Program-made: the position numbers and the translations under genes
Part shown: positions 16,750 to 25,755 of the stretch, one piece after another
Numbering within the stretch: the stretch's first letter is position 1
Layout of the letters: each line of letters starts with the position of its first letter
Source: Massilia sp. Leaf139
GTDB taxonomy: Bacteria > Pseudomonadota > Gammaproteobacteria > Burkholderiales > Burkholderiaceae_D
Direction: 5' to 3'
Length of the DNA: 64,000 bases
NCBI RefSeq assembly: GCF_001424165.1
Contig: NZ_LMOJ01000001.1
Span: forward strand, 1,174,139 to 1,238,138
Notes under the pieces: model-generated
Databases searched by the model: none
Told to the model about the DNA's origin: nothing
What the model saw: the letters and a program-made list of their open reading frames with translations, nothing else

Positions 16750-17873
16750 ATGGCCTTGCCACCATTCGCGCAATCGCATTCGCTCACCATGGGCGTCGAG
16801 CTGGAACTGCAGCTGGTCAGCCTGTCCGACTTCGACCTGGTCGCCGCCTCCCCCGACATGCTCGAACTGCTGGAGCGGGCGCCATTCCCCGGCAACGTCA
16901 CGCCCGAGATCACCGAAAGCATGATCGAGATTAATTCGAGCGTGCATACCCACCATGGCGAACTGCTGAAGGAATTACGCGAGATCCGCGACACGCTCCT
17001 GCGCGCCGGCGACCGCCTGAACGTGGGCGTATGCGGCGGCGGCACCCACCCCTTCCAGCAATGGTCGCAGCGAAAGATCTTTTCGAAGCCGCGCTTTCGC
17101 GAAGTGTCGGCGCTGTACGGCTACCTGGCCAAGCAGTTCACGGTCTTCGGCCAGCACGTGCACATCGGCTGCAAGTCGGGCGACGAAGCCTTGTACCTGC
17201 TGCACGCGCTGAACCGCTACATCCCGCATTTCATCGCGCTCTCGAGTTCCTCGCCCTTCCTGCAGGGGAGCGACACCCAGTTCAATTCGGCGCGCCTGAA
17301 TTCCGTGTTCCCTTTCCGCTGTCGGGGCGCGCGCCCTTCATCCTCAGCTGGGACGCCTTCGAGCGCGACTACTTCCGGCGCATGGAAAACACCGGCATCG
17401 TGCGCAGCATGAAGGATTTTTACTGGGATCTGCGGCCCAAGCCGGAATACGGCACGATCGAGCTGCGCGTCTGCGACACGCCGCTGACGGTGGAGCGCGC
17501 GGCAAGCCTGGCCTGCTACCTGCAGGCGCTGTGCCGCTATCTGCTGGAAGGCAACGAGCCGCCGCCGCTGGAGGACGACTACCTGGTCTATAACTACAAC
17601 CGCTTCCAGGCCTGCCGCTTCGGTCTGGACGGCACGCTGGTTCACCCGCAGACGCACGAGACGATCTCGCTGCGCGAAGACATCCTGACTACCCTGCGCC
17701 GCCTGGAACCGCATGCGAAAGCACTGGGCAGCGAAGCGGCGCTGGAACACCTCTACCGCGAAACGCACACGGGCAGCGACGCCCAGCTGCTGCGCGATGC
17801 GTTTGCCGAGGCGGGCAGCACCGAAGGCATCGTCGATGCGGCGCTGCGCTGCTTCAGGGAGGCTGCCGGGTAA
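16750..17873 (+). pseudogene. YbdK-type carboxylate-amine ligase, frameshifted
   Basis: Two overlapping frames encode consecutive parts of one protein. The first (from 16750) gives [20 protein letters not shown] through the domain with [16 protein letters not shown] and FGQHVHIGC, typical of glutamate-cysteine-ligase-like YbdK proteins. The second gives [24 protein letters not shown] and [13 protein letters not shown] to the stop at 17873. The frame changes near 17310-17325 (around TTCCCTTTCCGC); one missing base restores a 374-residue protein, close to the 372 aa of E. coli YbdK. No slippery heptamer is obvious, so either a real null mutation or a sequencing error. The family is ATP-dependent with weak gamma-glutamylcysteine ligase activity. 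Confidence 0.85.
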
Positions 17874-17894
17874 GCGCGCGCGAGCCCGCCGGGT

Positions 17895-20657
17895 TCAGGC
17901 CTGCGCAGCCGCGCCTGCGCGCTGCGCGTACCAAAGGCGCAGCGCGTCGGGGGCCAGTGGCCGGCTGAAGAAATAGCCCTGACCCTGATGACAGCCACGT
18001 TCGCGCAGGAAGTCCCACGCCTGCTGCGTTTCGATCCCTTCCGCGACCAGTTCGAGCGAGAGGCTTTTGCCCAGCGCGATGACGGCGTCGATGACCGCGC
18101 GGCTCGCATCGCCGCTGTCGATGGCACGCACGAAGGACTGGTCGATCTTGAGCTTGTCGATCGGCAGCGTGGACAGGCTGCTCAGGCTCGAATAGCCGGT
18201 GCCGAAGTCGTCGAGTGCGATCCTGACGCCGAGCGCTTTCAGCTCGTGCAGCACGGCGACGGCCTCGCCCAGGTTTTCCATGACGGCCGTTTCGGTCAAT
18301 TCGATGACGAGGGAGCGCGGATCGATGCCGGAGGCGTCGATCAATTCGCGGATTTGCGCAGCGAAGCGGGGGCGCCGGAACTGGAGCGGAGAGACGTTGA
18401 CCGCTACGGTGAGCTGCAAGCCCTCGGACTGCCATTGCACCTGCTGGCGGCAAGCCTCGCCCGCGACCCAGTCGCCGAGCGGCGCGATGAGGCCGCAGGC
18501 TTCCGCGACCGGAATGAAAGCCGCCGGCCCCAGCGCCGGCTCCTGCCCGTCTTCGAGGCGCACCAGGGCCTCCAGCCCGATCGTGGCGCCGCTGCGGAGA
18601 TCGACGATCGGCTGGTAGTGCAAGGCCAGGCCGTGGTGGTCGAGGGCGTTCTGCAAGCGGCGCTCGACGGCCAGCACGAAGCGCGCCTGCTCGTCCAGGG
18701 CCGGGGAATACACGACGACGTTGCCGCTGCCTTGCCGTTTCGCGCGCAGCATCGCAAGGTCGGCCGCATGGAGCAGGGCGCCGGCATCCTTACCGTGTTC
18801 CGGATAGTAGCTGATGCCGATACAGGCGGAGAGGTTCACTTCCAGCTTGCCGACCCGGATCGGTGGCTGGAGGACGTCGATGAGCCGATGGGCCGCCTGC
18901 GCCGCGTGGCCGCCCGGATCGGCGGCGTCGGCGACCACCAAAACGAATTCGTCGCCGCCGAAGCGTGCCAGCAGCTGGCCTTCCTGGACGCAGGACTGCA
19001 GGCGGCGCGCGACTTCCCGCAGCACGGCGTCGCCCGCCTCGTGCCCATGCTGGTCGTTCACGGGCTTGAAGCGGTCGAGGTCGACGTACAGCAAGGCGCC
19101 GCCCGCAGCGCCGTTATGCGCGCGTCCAACGGCGGCCTCGACGAAATCGAGCGCCGCGCCGCGGTTCGCGACGCCGGTCAAGGCGTCGTGGCTGGCAGCC
19201 CAATGGATCGCCTGTTCGGCCTCGCGCCGTTCGGTGATTTCGCGCGGCATCACGTACATCAGCCAGCGGCCGCGGTGCTGGAGCACGGTTGCGCCGATCT
19301 CGACCGGGAAGCTGGAGCCGTCCTTGCAGGTATAGGTGCGCTCGAACGGCGGCGGCGGCGCGGAGCGGCATAGTTCGAACACCGCCTGCAGTTTCCCGAC
19401 CTCGGCCGCGAGATCGATCTGGGGCAGTGTCATTCCCAACATTTCGTCGCGTGTATAGCCGAGGCGCGTACAGGCCATCCGGTTCGCGTAGTGGAATCTG
19501 GCGTCCTCGTCGAAGAGGAGCAGCATCTGGTTGGCGTGTTCGCTGAAAAACTTGAATTGGGCAAGCTCTTCCTGCTGCGCGCGCAGATCGGCGTCGCGCT
19601 GGCCCAGCAACAGCGCCGCACGTTCGATGGCGGCGCCGACCTCGGCACTCTCGCGCAAGCGCACGGCGGGCACCGCCAGCGGCTTGCCCTCGCCGAGGGC
19701 CATGGCGGGCGCGATGAGGACGCGGAAGGAACGCGCGATCCGCGCGCTCATCGAGCGCGCCAGCAGCAGCCCGAATCCGAACAGCAGCGCGACGGCGGCG
19801 GCCAGACCGGCCAGGCGCCATTGCAGCGCACCGAACACGGTCGCGCGGGGAACGCCGACGACGGTGGTGAAGCCGGTTTTCGGCGAGCGCCAGAAGGCCG
19901 TGAAGTTGGCCACGCCGTCGAGCGACACCGTTTCCATCATGCCGGCCGGGCTGCGGGCGATGGCGTGGCGCAGGCTGTCGGTTGCGGGGCGGCCGACCAG
20001 GCCCGTATTACGCGTGCGCGCCGCGATCCGGCCCTCGGGATCGACCAGGCTGGCCAGCCAGCCTTCGTCAAGGTGGTGAGAAGCCAGGACGCCGCCGAGC
20101 TGGTTCGAGGAGATGCCGATCGCAAGCGAATAGAGCACCTTGCCTTGCGTCGCCACGGGGACATGGGTGCTGACCATTGCCCCTCCGGCGGCGGGATCTC
20201 CATGCAGGCTCGATATCACGGGCAGACCGGTACGGAAGACCTGGCCTGCCGCCTGCACCGAGGTGGCCGTCGGAGCAAGCCGTTCCTTGCCCTGCAGGAT
20301 GTCGACCACCTTGCCGCCGTCCAGTTGGAACAGCGAGAGACTGCTGCCCAGGCCCGTAGCTGAAAAGGCCTGCGCCGTACGGTGCGCAAAGCCGGTCGCG
20401 TCATCGTTGGTGAGTGCCTGGGCGCGCGCCACCGCACGCGCCAGGGCCTGGGTACGCAGCAAGTGGGTGTCGACCGCCTCGCCCACCGTCCTGGCCAGTT
20501 CGATGGCCTGCTGCTGCACACGTCCGCGTTCCTGCCGGTACTCGACCAGCAGGAAGATCGCACTGGCGGCGATGCCCGGGAGGAGGCAGGCCATAACCAG
20601 GACGTTGAGGAAGGTGCCGACGGTGTGCGGGCGTGTGGTGGAGGTCTGGAAATGCAT
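17895..20657 (-). CDS. Cache-PAS-GGDEF-EAL cyclic di-GMP protein
   Basis: A 920-residue inner-membrane signalling protein. Order: helix (about 18-40), a periplasmic Cache-like sensor (about 45-270), a second helix (about 278-300), HAMP-like linker and coiled coil, PAS (about 365-490, YANRMACTRLGYTRDEMLGM), GGDEF (about 500-655) with intact FGGDEFV, and EAL (about 665-910) with EALVRLED, NVSPLQF, ELTETAVM, DDFGTGYSSL and VAEGIET. All the main catalytic residues of both domains are present, so it could make and degrade cyclic di-GMP; one activity often dominates in practice. The gene is monocistronic and convergent with the ligase gene. Confidence 0.92.
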   Translation of the reverse strand: MHFQTSTTRPHTVGTFLNVLVMACLLPGIAASAIFLLVEYRQERGRVQQQAIELARTVGEAVDTHLLRTQALARAVARAQALTNDDATGFAHRTAQAFSATGLGSSLSLFQLDGGKVVDILQGKERLAPTATSVQAAGQVFRTGLPVISSLHGDPAAGGAMVSTHVPVATQGKVLYSLAIGISSNQLGGVLASHHLDEGWLASLVDPEGRIAARTRNTGLVGRPATDSLRHAIARSPAGMMETVSLDGVANFTAFWRSPKTGFTTVVGVPRATVFGALQWRLAGLAAAVALLFGFGLLLARSMSARIARSFRVLIAPAMALGEGKPLAVPAVRLRESAEVGAAIERAALLLGQRDADLRAQQEELAQFKFFSEHANQMLLLFDEDARFHYANRMACTRLGYTRDEMLGMTLPQIDLAAEVGKLQAVFELCRSAPPPPFERTYTCKDGSSFPVEIGATVLQHRGRWLMYVMPREITERREAEQAIHWAASHDALTGVANRGAALDFVEAAVGRAHNGAAGGALLYVDLDRFKPVNDQHGHEAGDAVLREVARRLQSCVQEGQLLARFGGDEFVLVVADAADPGGHAAQAAHRLIDVLQPPIRVGKLEVNLSACIGISYYPEHGKDAGALLHAADLAMLRAKRQGSGNVVVYSPALDEQARFVLAVERRLQNALDHHGLALHYQPIVDLRSGATIGLEALVRLEDGQEPALGPAAFIPVAEACGLIAPLGDWVAGEACRQQVQWQSEGLQLTVAVNVSPLQFRRPRFAAQIRELIDASGIDPRSLVIELTETAVMENLGEAVAVLHELKALGVRIALDDFGTGYSSLSSLSTLPIDKLKIDQSFVRAIDSGDASRAVIDAVIALGKSLSLELVAEGIETQQAWDFLRERGCHQGQGYFFSRPLAPDALRLWYAQRAGAAAQA

Positions 20658-20834
20658 GGAAACCGCGGATCTGGTTCATTACCTAGGTGCAATATCGATC
20701 ATACCCTAATCCTAAGAAACCATTAGTCAGCTCGGCAAATGTGTCAGTTTTGCGTCACGACCGGCAAGGGCGCATGACGCTGGCAGTGGCGGCGCCCATC
20801 TGGTGTCCAGTGCGTTGGCTGCTACCCACAAGCG

Positions 20835-20859
20835 AAAAAAAACCCGCCGGCGGCGGGTT
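20835..20859 (-). terminator. Intrinsic terminator of the PEP-CTERM gene
   Basis: AACCCGCC (20841-20848) pairs with GGCGGGTT (20852-20859); on the minus strand the stem runs into eight T. It lies 18 bases after the PEP-CTERM stop codon. Confidence 0.85.
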
Positions 20860-20876
20860 CTTTTCGGGCGCTGCGC

Positions 20877-21476
20877 TCAGGCGCGGCGGCGGCGCGCGGC
20901 GATGCCGGCCAGGCCCAGGCCCAGCAGGGCCAGCGACGCCGGCTCCGGTACGGCCGTCACGCTGACATTGTCGAGCACGCCGTCGAGCGAGATCGTCTGG
21001 TTGGTCGCGAGATCCGAGAAGCGCAGGGTGGTGGCGGTGCCGTTAGCGCCGAAGTTGAAGCTGAAGCTGGTCAAGGCGCCATTGGAGCCGCCATACACGG
21101 TCTGCGATGCGAGCACCGTCAGGCCGTCGGCGCCCAGCACCGAGGCCAGCAGCGACTGGCCGCAGCTGATCGTGCAGCTGGTGGCGCCGAAATCGAAGTT
21201 CACCGTGTACTGCGCTTTGCTCGTGGTGGCGAAACGCTGCCAGATGCTGCCGTTCGGGGTGCTGTCGCCGCCATTGAAGGCGATGGCGTAAACGCCGTTT
21301 TGCGCCGGGTTGCCTGCGCCGAAGTAGGAAGTGCCGCCGATTTCCGCAGTGTCGACATTGCCGTTCGTGCTCCAGTTGGCGAGGCCCGCTTCGAAATCGC
21401 CGTTAAGGACAGGGGCGGCGCCGGCGCCGGCGGTAGCACACAGGGCAAGCACGGCGAACAGGGACTTGATAAACAT
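20877..21476 (-). CDS. PEP-CTERM sorting domain protein
   Basis: A 199-residue exported protein. The signal peptide (MFIKSLFAVLALCATAGAGA) is followed by a beta-rich domain starting APVLNGDFEAGLANWS, as in DUF642/carbohydrate-binding-like PEP-CTERM proteins, with one Cys pair (SCTISC). The C-terminus is VPEPASLALLGLGLAGI then RRRR, the sorting signal cut by an exosortase. No exosortase or EPS locus is in the window, so the processing enzyme must be elsewhere. The start at 21476 begins the signal peptide, with GGAG upstream. Confidence 0.9.
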   Translation of the reverse strand: MFIKSLFAVLALCATAGAGAAPVLNGDFEAGLANWSTNGNVDTAEIGGTSYFGAGNPAQNGVYAIAFNGGDSTPNGSIWQRFATTSKAQYTVNFDFGATSCTISCGQSLLASVLGADGLTVLASQTVYGGSNGALTSFSFNFGANGTATTLRFSDLATNQTISLDGVLDNVSVTAVPEPASLALLGLGLAGIAARRRRA

Positions 21477-21640
21477 CGTTGGACTCCAGGTCAGGGGAAG
21501 ATGTTTGACATTAAGCAATGTCCATGCCATTGAGTAAATACCCTGCCTGTTCAGGCACTTGCGTTAGCAAGCTGATAAAACTGATTGTCATATGTAAAGT
21601 TTTCCGACAGGACACTTTGCCGGCCTGCCTGCTTCGGTGA

Positions 21641-22135
21641 TCAGAGATGGGCCAGCGGTACCTGGGCGCCATCTTCATCCGCTGCGAGCAGTTCGATTAA
21701 GCGCGCCAGATCCGCCTCCAGGCGGCGCAGGGTCGCTTCATCGAGGCTCGACAGCGCATCGGGCAGCACGCCTGCAAACGGCAGTGGCGCCCGCTCGAGC
21801 AGGGCGTCGGCCGCTGGCAGGGCGCGCAGCGCGACCCCGCGCCGGTCGAAACCTTCGCGCGCAGCAGACACCAGGCCGCGCGTGGTGAGCGTGCGCACCA
21901 GGTTGCTGGCGGTGGACTGGTGAATGTCGAGCGAGCGCGCCAGGTCGGTCACGCCGATTCCGGGCGACTGCGCGATCACCGACAGGGCCCACAGCTGCGC
22001 GCCGCCCAGGCCGGCTTCGCGCTCGACCTGGCGGAAATGGCTTTTGACGGAATTGAAAACGATCCGGAACTGGCGCAGCACACGGGTGGCCGGCTCGGGA
22101 TCGGGCGAATCGGGTTGGGTCAATTGTAAAGACAT
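21641..22135 (-). CDS. MarR family transcriptional regulator
   Basis: A 164-residue regulator with the winged helix-turn-helix: LGGAQLWALSVIAQSPGIGVTDLARSLDIHQSTASNLVRTL is the recognition part (helix 3 LDIHQSTASNLVRTL) and the wing has REGFDRRGVAL. MarR proteins bind as dimers to palindromes and usually respond to small ligands or oxidants. It is divergent from the penicillin-binding protein gene, so the operator may lie in the shared region. There is no good ribosome site at 22135, so initiation may be weak. Ligand unknown. Confidence 0.88.
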   Translation of the reverse strand: MSLQLTQPDSPDPEPATRVLRQFRIVFNSVKSHFRQVEREAGLGGAQLWALSVIAQSPGIGVTDLARSLDIHQSTASNLVRTLTTRGLVSAAREGFDRRGVALRALPAADALLERAPLPFAGVLPDALSSLDEATLRRLEADLARLIELLAADEDGAQVPLAHL

Positions 22136-22178
22136 TGTGACATCATAACGGAAAGCGCAGGCCGCCGCGATAGTAGGT

Positions 22179-22214
22179 CGCGAGCTCGGCCGCGAGCTCG
22201 GCCGCGAACTCGGC
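22179..22214. repeat. Three tandem 12-bp repeats
   Basis: CGCGAGCTCGGC occurs at 22179-22190 and 22191-22202, with a third copy at 22203-22214 that differs by one base (GAACTC). It lies between the MarR and penicillin-binding protein genes. Confidence 0.75.
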
Positions 22215-22281
22215 CGCCGGGCCGGGCGTTCACCGCAGGCGCGCTCCAGCGCGGCTCACTGTCGCCGTCGGCTATACTTGC

Positions 22282-22301
22282 CGAATATAGAATCATATTC
22301 G
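22282..22301. promoter_or_regulatory. Palindrome before the penicillin-binding protein gene
   Basis: CGAATAT (22282-22288) and ATATTCG (22295-22301) form a perfect dyad with a 6-base spacer, overlapping AT-rich promoter-like sequence 12 bases before the GTG start. It could be a MarR-type operator or a 5' mRNA hairpin. Confidence 0.5.
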
Positions 22302-22312
22302 CAAGGAAAACA

Positions 22313-24733
22313 GTGGATCAGGACGAGAAGACCGAAACCGGCATTCGCCAGCAGGCCAGGGATTTGTTCGGCAGCGCGGGAGGCAGGGCGCGCGCCGGGG
22401 TGCGCCAGGCGCATGGTTTTCTATCGGGCCGGCCGCGCCACCAGCAGGTGCTGATCGTCGGCATGCTGTCGGCGGCGGCGCTGATGCTGGCCCTGGCCGC
22501 CTACCTGATCGTCCTGATTCCGCTCACGCCCGGCATCGACGACCTGAAACAGGTCAGCAGCGCGCGCCCGAGCCGCATCATCTCGAGCGACGGCAAGGAG
22601 CTCGGCACCTTCGAGCAGGGCCTGCAGGAGCGTATCAAGCTGTCGCAGGTCTCGCCGCACGTGGTGAAAGCGCTGATCTCGACCGAGGATCACCGCTTCT
22701 ACGAACACCACGGCGTCGACTTCACGCGCATCGCCGGCGCCCTGCTGGCCAGCCTGAAGGGCGATGCCCAGGGCGGCTCGACCATCACCCAGCAGCTGGC
22801 GCGCAACATGTTCCCGGACGAGATCGGGCGCGCGCGCAGCATCAACCGCAAGCTCAAGGAACTGATCACCGCGATCAAGATCGAGAACACCTACAGCAAG
22901 ACAGAGATCCTCGAGGCCTACCTGAACACGGTGCCCTTCCTGTACAACGCGCGCGGCATCGAGATGGCGGCGCGCACCTATTTCGGCAAGCCCGCGCTGA
23001 AGCTCGACGTGCTGGAGGCGGCCACCCTGGTCGGCATGCTGAAAGGAACCTATTACTACAATCCCGTCACCAATCCCGAGCGTTCGCTCGCGCGCCGCAA
23101 CGTGGTGCTGGGCCAGATGGCCAAGCATGGCGCCTTCGACGAGAAGCGCCTGGCGGCGCTGAAGAAGCGTCCGCTGCGCCTGGACTTCGAGCGCCTGGCC
23201 GAACGCAGCGGCCGCGATAACCACTTCACCGCCCACGTGCGCAAGTGGCTGCTCGAGTGGGCCGACGAAAACGACTACGACCTCGCGCTCGACGGCCTGA
23301 TCGTGCAGACCACGCTCGACGCCGAGCTGCAGGAAGCGGCGCTGCGCGCGGTGGAAAAGCAGGCGAGCGCGCTGCAGGCGGTGGCCGACGTCGAATGGGC
23401 CAATCCGGGCCTGCCGGGCTCGAGCTCGATCGGCACTTATACGGCCATGCGCAGCAGCGTGGCGCCTTTCGACTACTACTGGCACACGCATCGCGCCCAA
23501 CTGGACGCGTTTGTCCGCGAGTCGGGCGAGTACCGCAAGGCGGTCGAGGGCGGCGAAGCGCCGGCCGCCGCACTGAAACGCATCAAGGGCGACCGCGCCT
23601 TCATGAAGCGCCTGAAGGAAGCCAAGGCGCGCCTGGAGGCGGGTTTCGTGGCCGTCGATCCGACCACGGGCGAAGTCAAGGCCTGGGTCGGCAGCCGCGA
23701 CTTCGCGCGCGACCAGTTCGACCACGTGGCCCAGGCCACGCGCCAGCCCGGCTCCACCTTCAAGCCTTTCGTGTATGGAGCGGCGCTGGAAAACGGCATC
23801 CCGCCGGAGCAGCCCTATGTCGACGCGGTGATGGACATCCGCGCCGCCGACGGCACGGTCTGGCGCCCGACCGACATGTCGGGCACGACCGGACGCCAGA
23901 TGACAATGCGCGACGGCCTGGTGTTCTCGAAAAATACCATCACGGCACAGGTGATGCGCGACGTCGGCCTGCCGCCGGTCGTGAAGCTGGCGCAGAACCT
24001 GGGCGTGCGCCAAAGTAAACTGTCGGCGGTGCCTTCGCTGGCCCTCGGCACCAGCCCCGTCACGCTGCTGGAAATGGTGAGCAGCTATGCCACCATCGCG
24101 GCCCAGGGCGAATACCGCAAGCCCGTGTTCGTGCGCCGCATCTCGGACCGCGAGGGCAATGTGATCGCCGATTTCGCCAACGTCCGTCCCGAACGCGCGA
24201 TGTCGCAGGCGGCCAGCGCGACCCTGATCGACATGCTGCGCGGGGTGGTGAACCGCGGCACCGGCACCGGCGTACGCTACCGCTTCGGCATCAACGGCGA
24301 CGTGGCCGGCAAGACCGGCACCACCCAGAACAATGCCGACGGCTGGTTCATCCTGATGCACCCGAACCTGGTGGCCGGCGCCTGGGTCGGCTTCAACGAT
24401 AACCGCGTGACCATGCGCTCGAGCTACTGGGGGCAGGGCGGCCACAACGCCATCCTGCTGGTGGGCGACTTCTTCAAGAGCGCGCTCGACACGGGCAAGA
24501 TCGACCGCGCCGCCCTGTTCCCGGGCGGCCGCCCACCGGCCCCGCCGCGCGCACGCGAGGAGGAAGAGCCGGAAGAGGAATTCATCGAACCGGGCGACAT
24601 CATCGAAGGCATGCCGGCCGAAGAGCCGCAGGAAGTGGAGCCGCCCGAGGACGAGGCCGAGGAAGTGATCGACGCGCCGATGGAAGGCGTGCCGCCGCCA
24701 CCGCCGCAACCGGTGCCGACGCCCATGTATTGA
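22313..24733 (+). CDS. Class A penicillin-binding protein (PBP1-like)
   Basis: An 806-residue bifunctional peptidoglycan synthase. A cytosolic segment and one helix (about 45-70) precede the GT51 glycosyltransferase with STEDHRFYEHHG (catalytic E125) and GGSTITQQLARN, then a linker insertion (about 345-450) and the transpeptidase with PGSTFKPF (nucleophile S481), SKN, and GKTGTT (K667). All catalytic motifs are intact. The C-terminal 65 residues are very acidic and proline-rich (EEEEPEEEF and PPPPPQPVPTP). GTG start with AAGGA five bases upstream. A palindrome precedes it and a MarR gene is divergent. Not a clear MrcA or PbpC ortholog, so no symbol is given. Confidence 0.92.
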   Translation: MDQDEKTETGIRQQARDLFGSAGGRARAGVRQAHGFLSGRPRHQQVLIVGMLSAAALMLALAAYLIVLIPLTPGIDDLKQVSSARPSRIISSDGKELGTFEQGLQERIKLSQVSPHVVKALISTEDHRFYEHHGVDFTRIAGALLASLKGDAQGGSTITQQLARNMFPDEIGRARSINRKLKELITAIKIENTYSKTEILEAYLNTVPFLYNARGIEMAARTYFGKPALKLDVLEAATLVGMLKGTYYYNPVTNPERSLARRNVVLGQMAKHGAFDEKRLAALKKRPLRLDFERLAERSGRDNHFTAHVRKWLLEWADENDYDLALDGLIVQTTLDAELQEAALRAVEKQASALQAVADVEWANPGLPGSSSIGTYTAMRSSVAPFDYYWHTHRAQLDAFVRESGEYRKAVEGGEAPAAALKRIKGDRAFMKRLKEAKARLEAGFVAVDPTTGEVKAWVGSRDFARDQFDHVAQATRQPGSTFKPFVYGAALENGIPPEQPYVDAVMDIRAADGTVWRPTDMSGTTGRQMTMRDGLVFSKNTITAQVMRDVGLPPVVKLAQNLGVRQSKLSAVPSLALGTSPVTLLEMVSSYATIAAQGEYRKPVFVRRISDREGNVIADFANVRPERAMSQAASATLIDMLRGVVNRGTGTGVRYRFGINGDVAGKTGTTQNNADGWFILMHPNLVAGAWVGFNDNRVTMRSSYWGQGGHNAILLVGDFFKSALDTGKIDRAALFPGGRPPAPPRAREEEEPEEEFIEPGDIIEGMPAEEPQEVEPPEDEAEEVIDAPMEGVPPPPPQPVPTPMY

Positions 24734-24785
24734 TTCGCAAGGCAGGCGCGGTCTCCGGACGCGGCGCGGTGATGCTTGGCGTCGT

Positions 24786-24855
24786 ACGCGGGCATGCCCG
24801 CCCTACCTTACCTCGGCGTTCGGGGTGTAAACAAATGGCGCGGCATGCCTGCGGG
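24786..24855. repeat. Decayed REPIN-like doublet (copy 2)
   Basis: The left arm ACGCGGGCATGCCCGCC plus CTAC (24786-24806) is identical to the other copies; the right arm (24837-24855) is degraded but keeps GGCATGCCTGCGGG. It fills the space between the penicillin-binding protein and SDR genes. Confidence 0.65.
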
Positions 24856-24867
24856 TTTTTGCGCCGC

Positions 24868-25707
24868 TTACAAAATCGGCGTCCCGCCCGTCACGGCGAT
24901 GCGCGCACCCGACATGTAACTCGCCTGATCCGACGCCAGCAGCACATACGCCGGCGCCACTTCGGCCGGCTGGCCGGGCCGCTTCATCGGCACTTGCTGG
25001 CCGAAGCTCTCGACCTGATCCGGCGGCATGGTCGACGGAATCAGGGGCGTCCAGATCGGCCCCGGCGCGACAGAATTGACGCGGATGCCTTTTTCCGCCA
25101 GCAGCTGCGCCAGGCCCGCCGTGAAGTTGGCGATCGCGCCCTTGGTCGCGGCATAGGCGAGCAGGGTCGGTTTCGGGTTGTCGGAATTGATCGAGGTGGT
25201 GTTGATGATCGAGGCGCCCGGCTTCATGTGCTTCACCGCCGCTTTGCAGGTGTGGAACATGGCCGTGATGTTGACCTGGAAGGTGTAATCCCATTCCTCG
25301 TCGGGGATCTCCTCAATCGAATCGTGGCTCATCTGGAAGGCGGCGTTATTCACCAGGACGTCGATGCGCCCGAACTCCTGCACCGCGCGCTCGACGATGG
25401 CGCGGCAGTGGGCCGGCTCGGCCAGGTCGCCCGGCATCAGGATCGCGCGCCGTCCCGCTTCCTCCACCAGGCGCGCCGTTTCCTTCGCGTCCTCGTGCTC
25501 GTTCAGGTAGGCGATCAGCACGTCCGCCCCTTCGCGCGCAAAGGCAAGGGCCACGGCGCGGCCGATGCCGCTGTCGCCGCCGGTGATCACCGTGGCCTTG
25601 CCGGCTAGCTTGTTCGATCCCTGGTAGCTGGTTTCGCCGTGGTCGGCCTTGGGCATCAGCGCGGCTTCGACGCCGGGCGGCTGCTGTTGCTGAGTGGGCT
25701 GGTTCAT
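24868..25707 (-). CDS. SDR family oxidoreductase
   Basis: A 279-residue short-chain dehydrogenase. The Rossmann motif TGGDSGIG is at 42-49, NNAA at about 120-123, Ser172, and the catalytic Y185-x3-K189 (YAATK). The N-terminal 30 residues (QPTQQQQPPG) form a short polar extension typical of the YhdF/YghA-like subfamily, which is linked to general stress and glucose- or aldehyde-related activity. NADP+ preference is not decidable. GAGGAG precedes the ATG at 25707. The MscS gene lies upstream on the same strand, 48 bases away, so the two may be co-transcribed. Confidence 0.9.
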   Translation of the reverse strand: MNQPTQQQQPPGVEAALMPKADHGETSYQGSNKLAGKATVITGGDSGIGRAVALAFAREGADVLIAYLNEHEDAKETARLVEEAGRRAILMPGDLAEPAHCRAIVERAVQEFGRIDVLVNNAAFQMSHDSIEEIPDEEWDYTFQVNITAMFHTCKAAVKHMKPGASIINTTSINSDNPKPTLLAYAATKGAIANFTAGLAQLLAEKGIRVNSVAPGPIWTPLIPSTMPPDQVESFGQQVPMKRPGQPAEVAPAYVLLASDQASYMSGARIAVTGGTPIL

Positions 25708-25755
25708 CGCATGCTCCTCAAAATAACGGTCGTGGAATTCGCAGCCCGTCCGCGT

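Noticed and set aside
17300-17330. Programmed frameshift in the YbdK-like gene
   Set aside because: No slippery heptamer with a strong downstream structure could be recognised; a deleted base is simpler.
22179-22214. CRISPR-like array
   Set aside because: Only three directly adjacent 12-bp units without spacers; no cas genes.
22421-24709. 762-codon minus-strand frame
   Set aside because: It is antisense to the penicillin-binding protein gene, whose motifs are intact; the frame has no domain and an artefact-like His/Arg/Gln composition.
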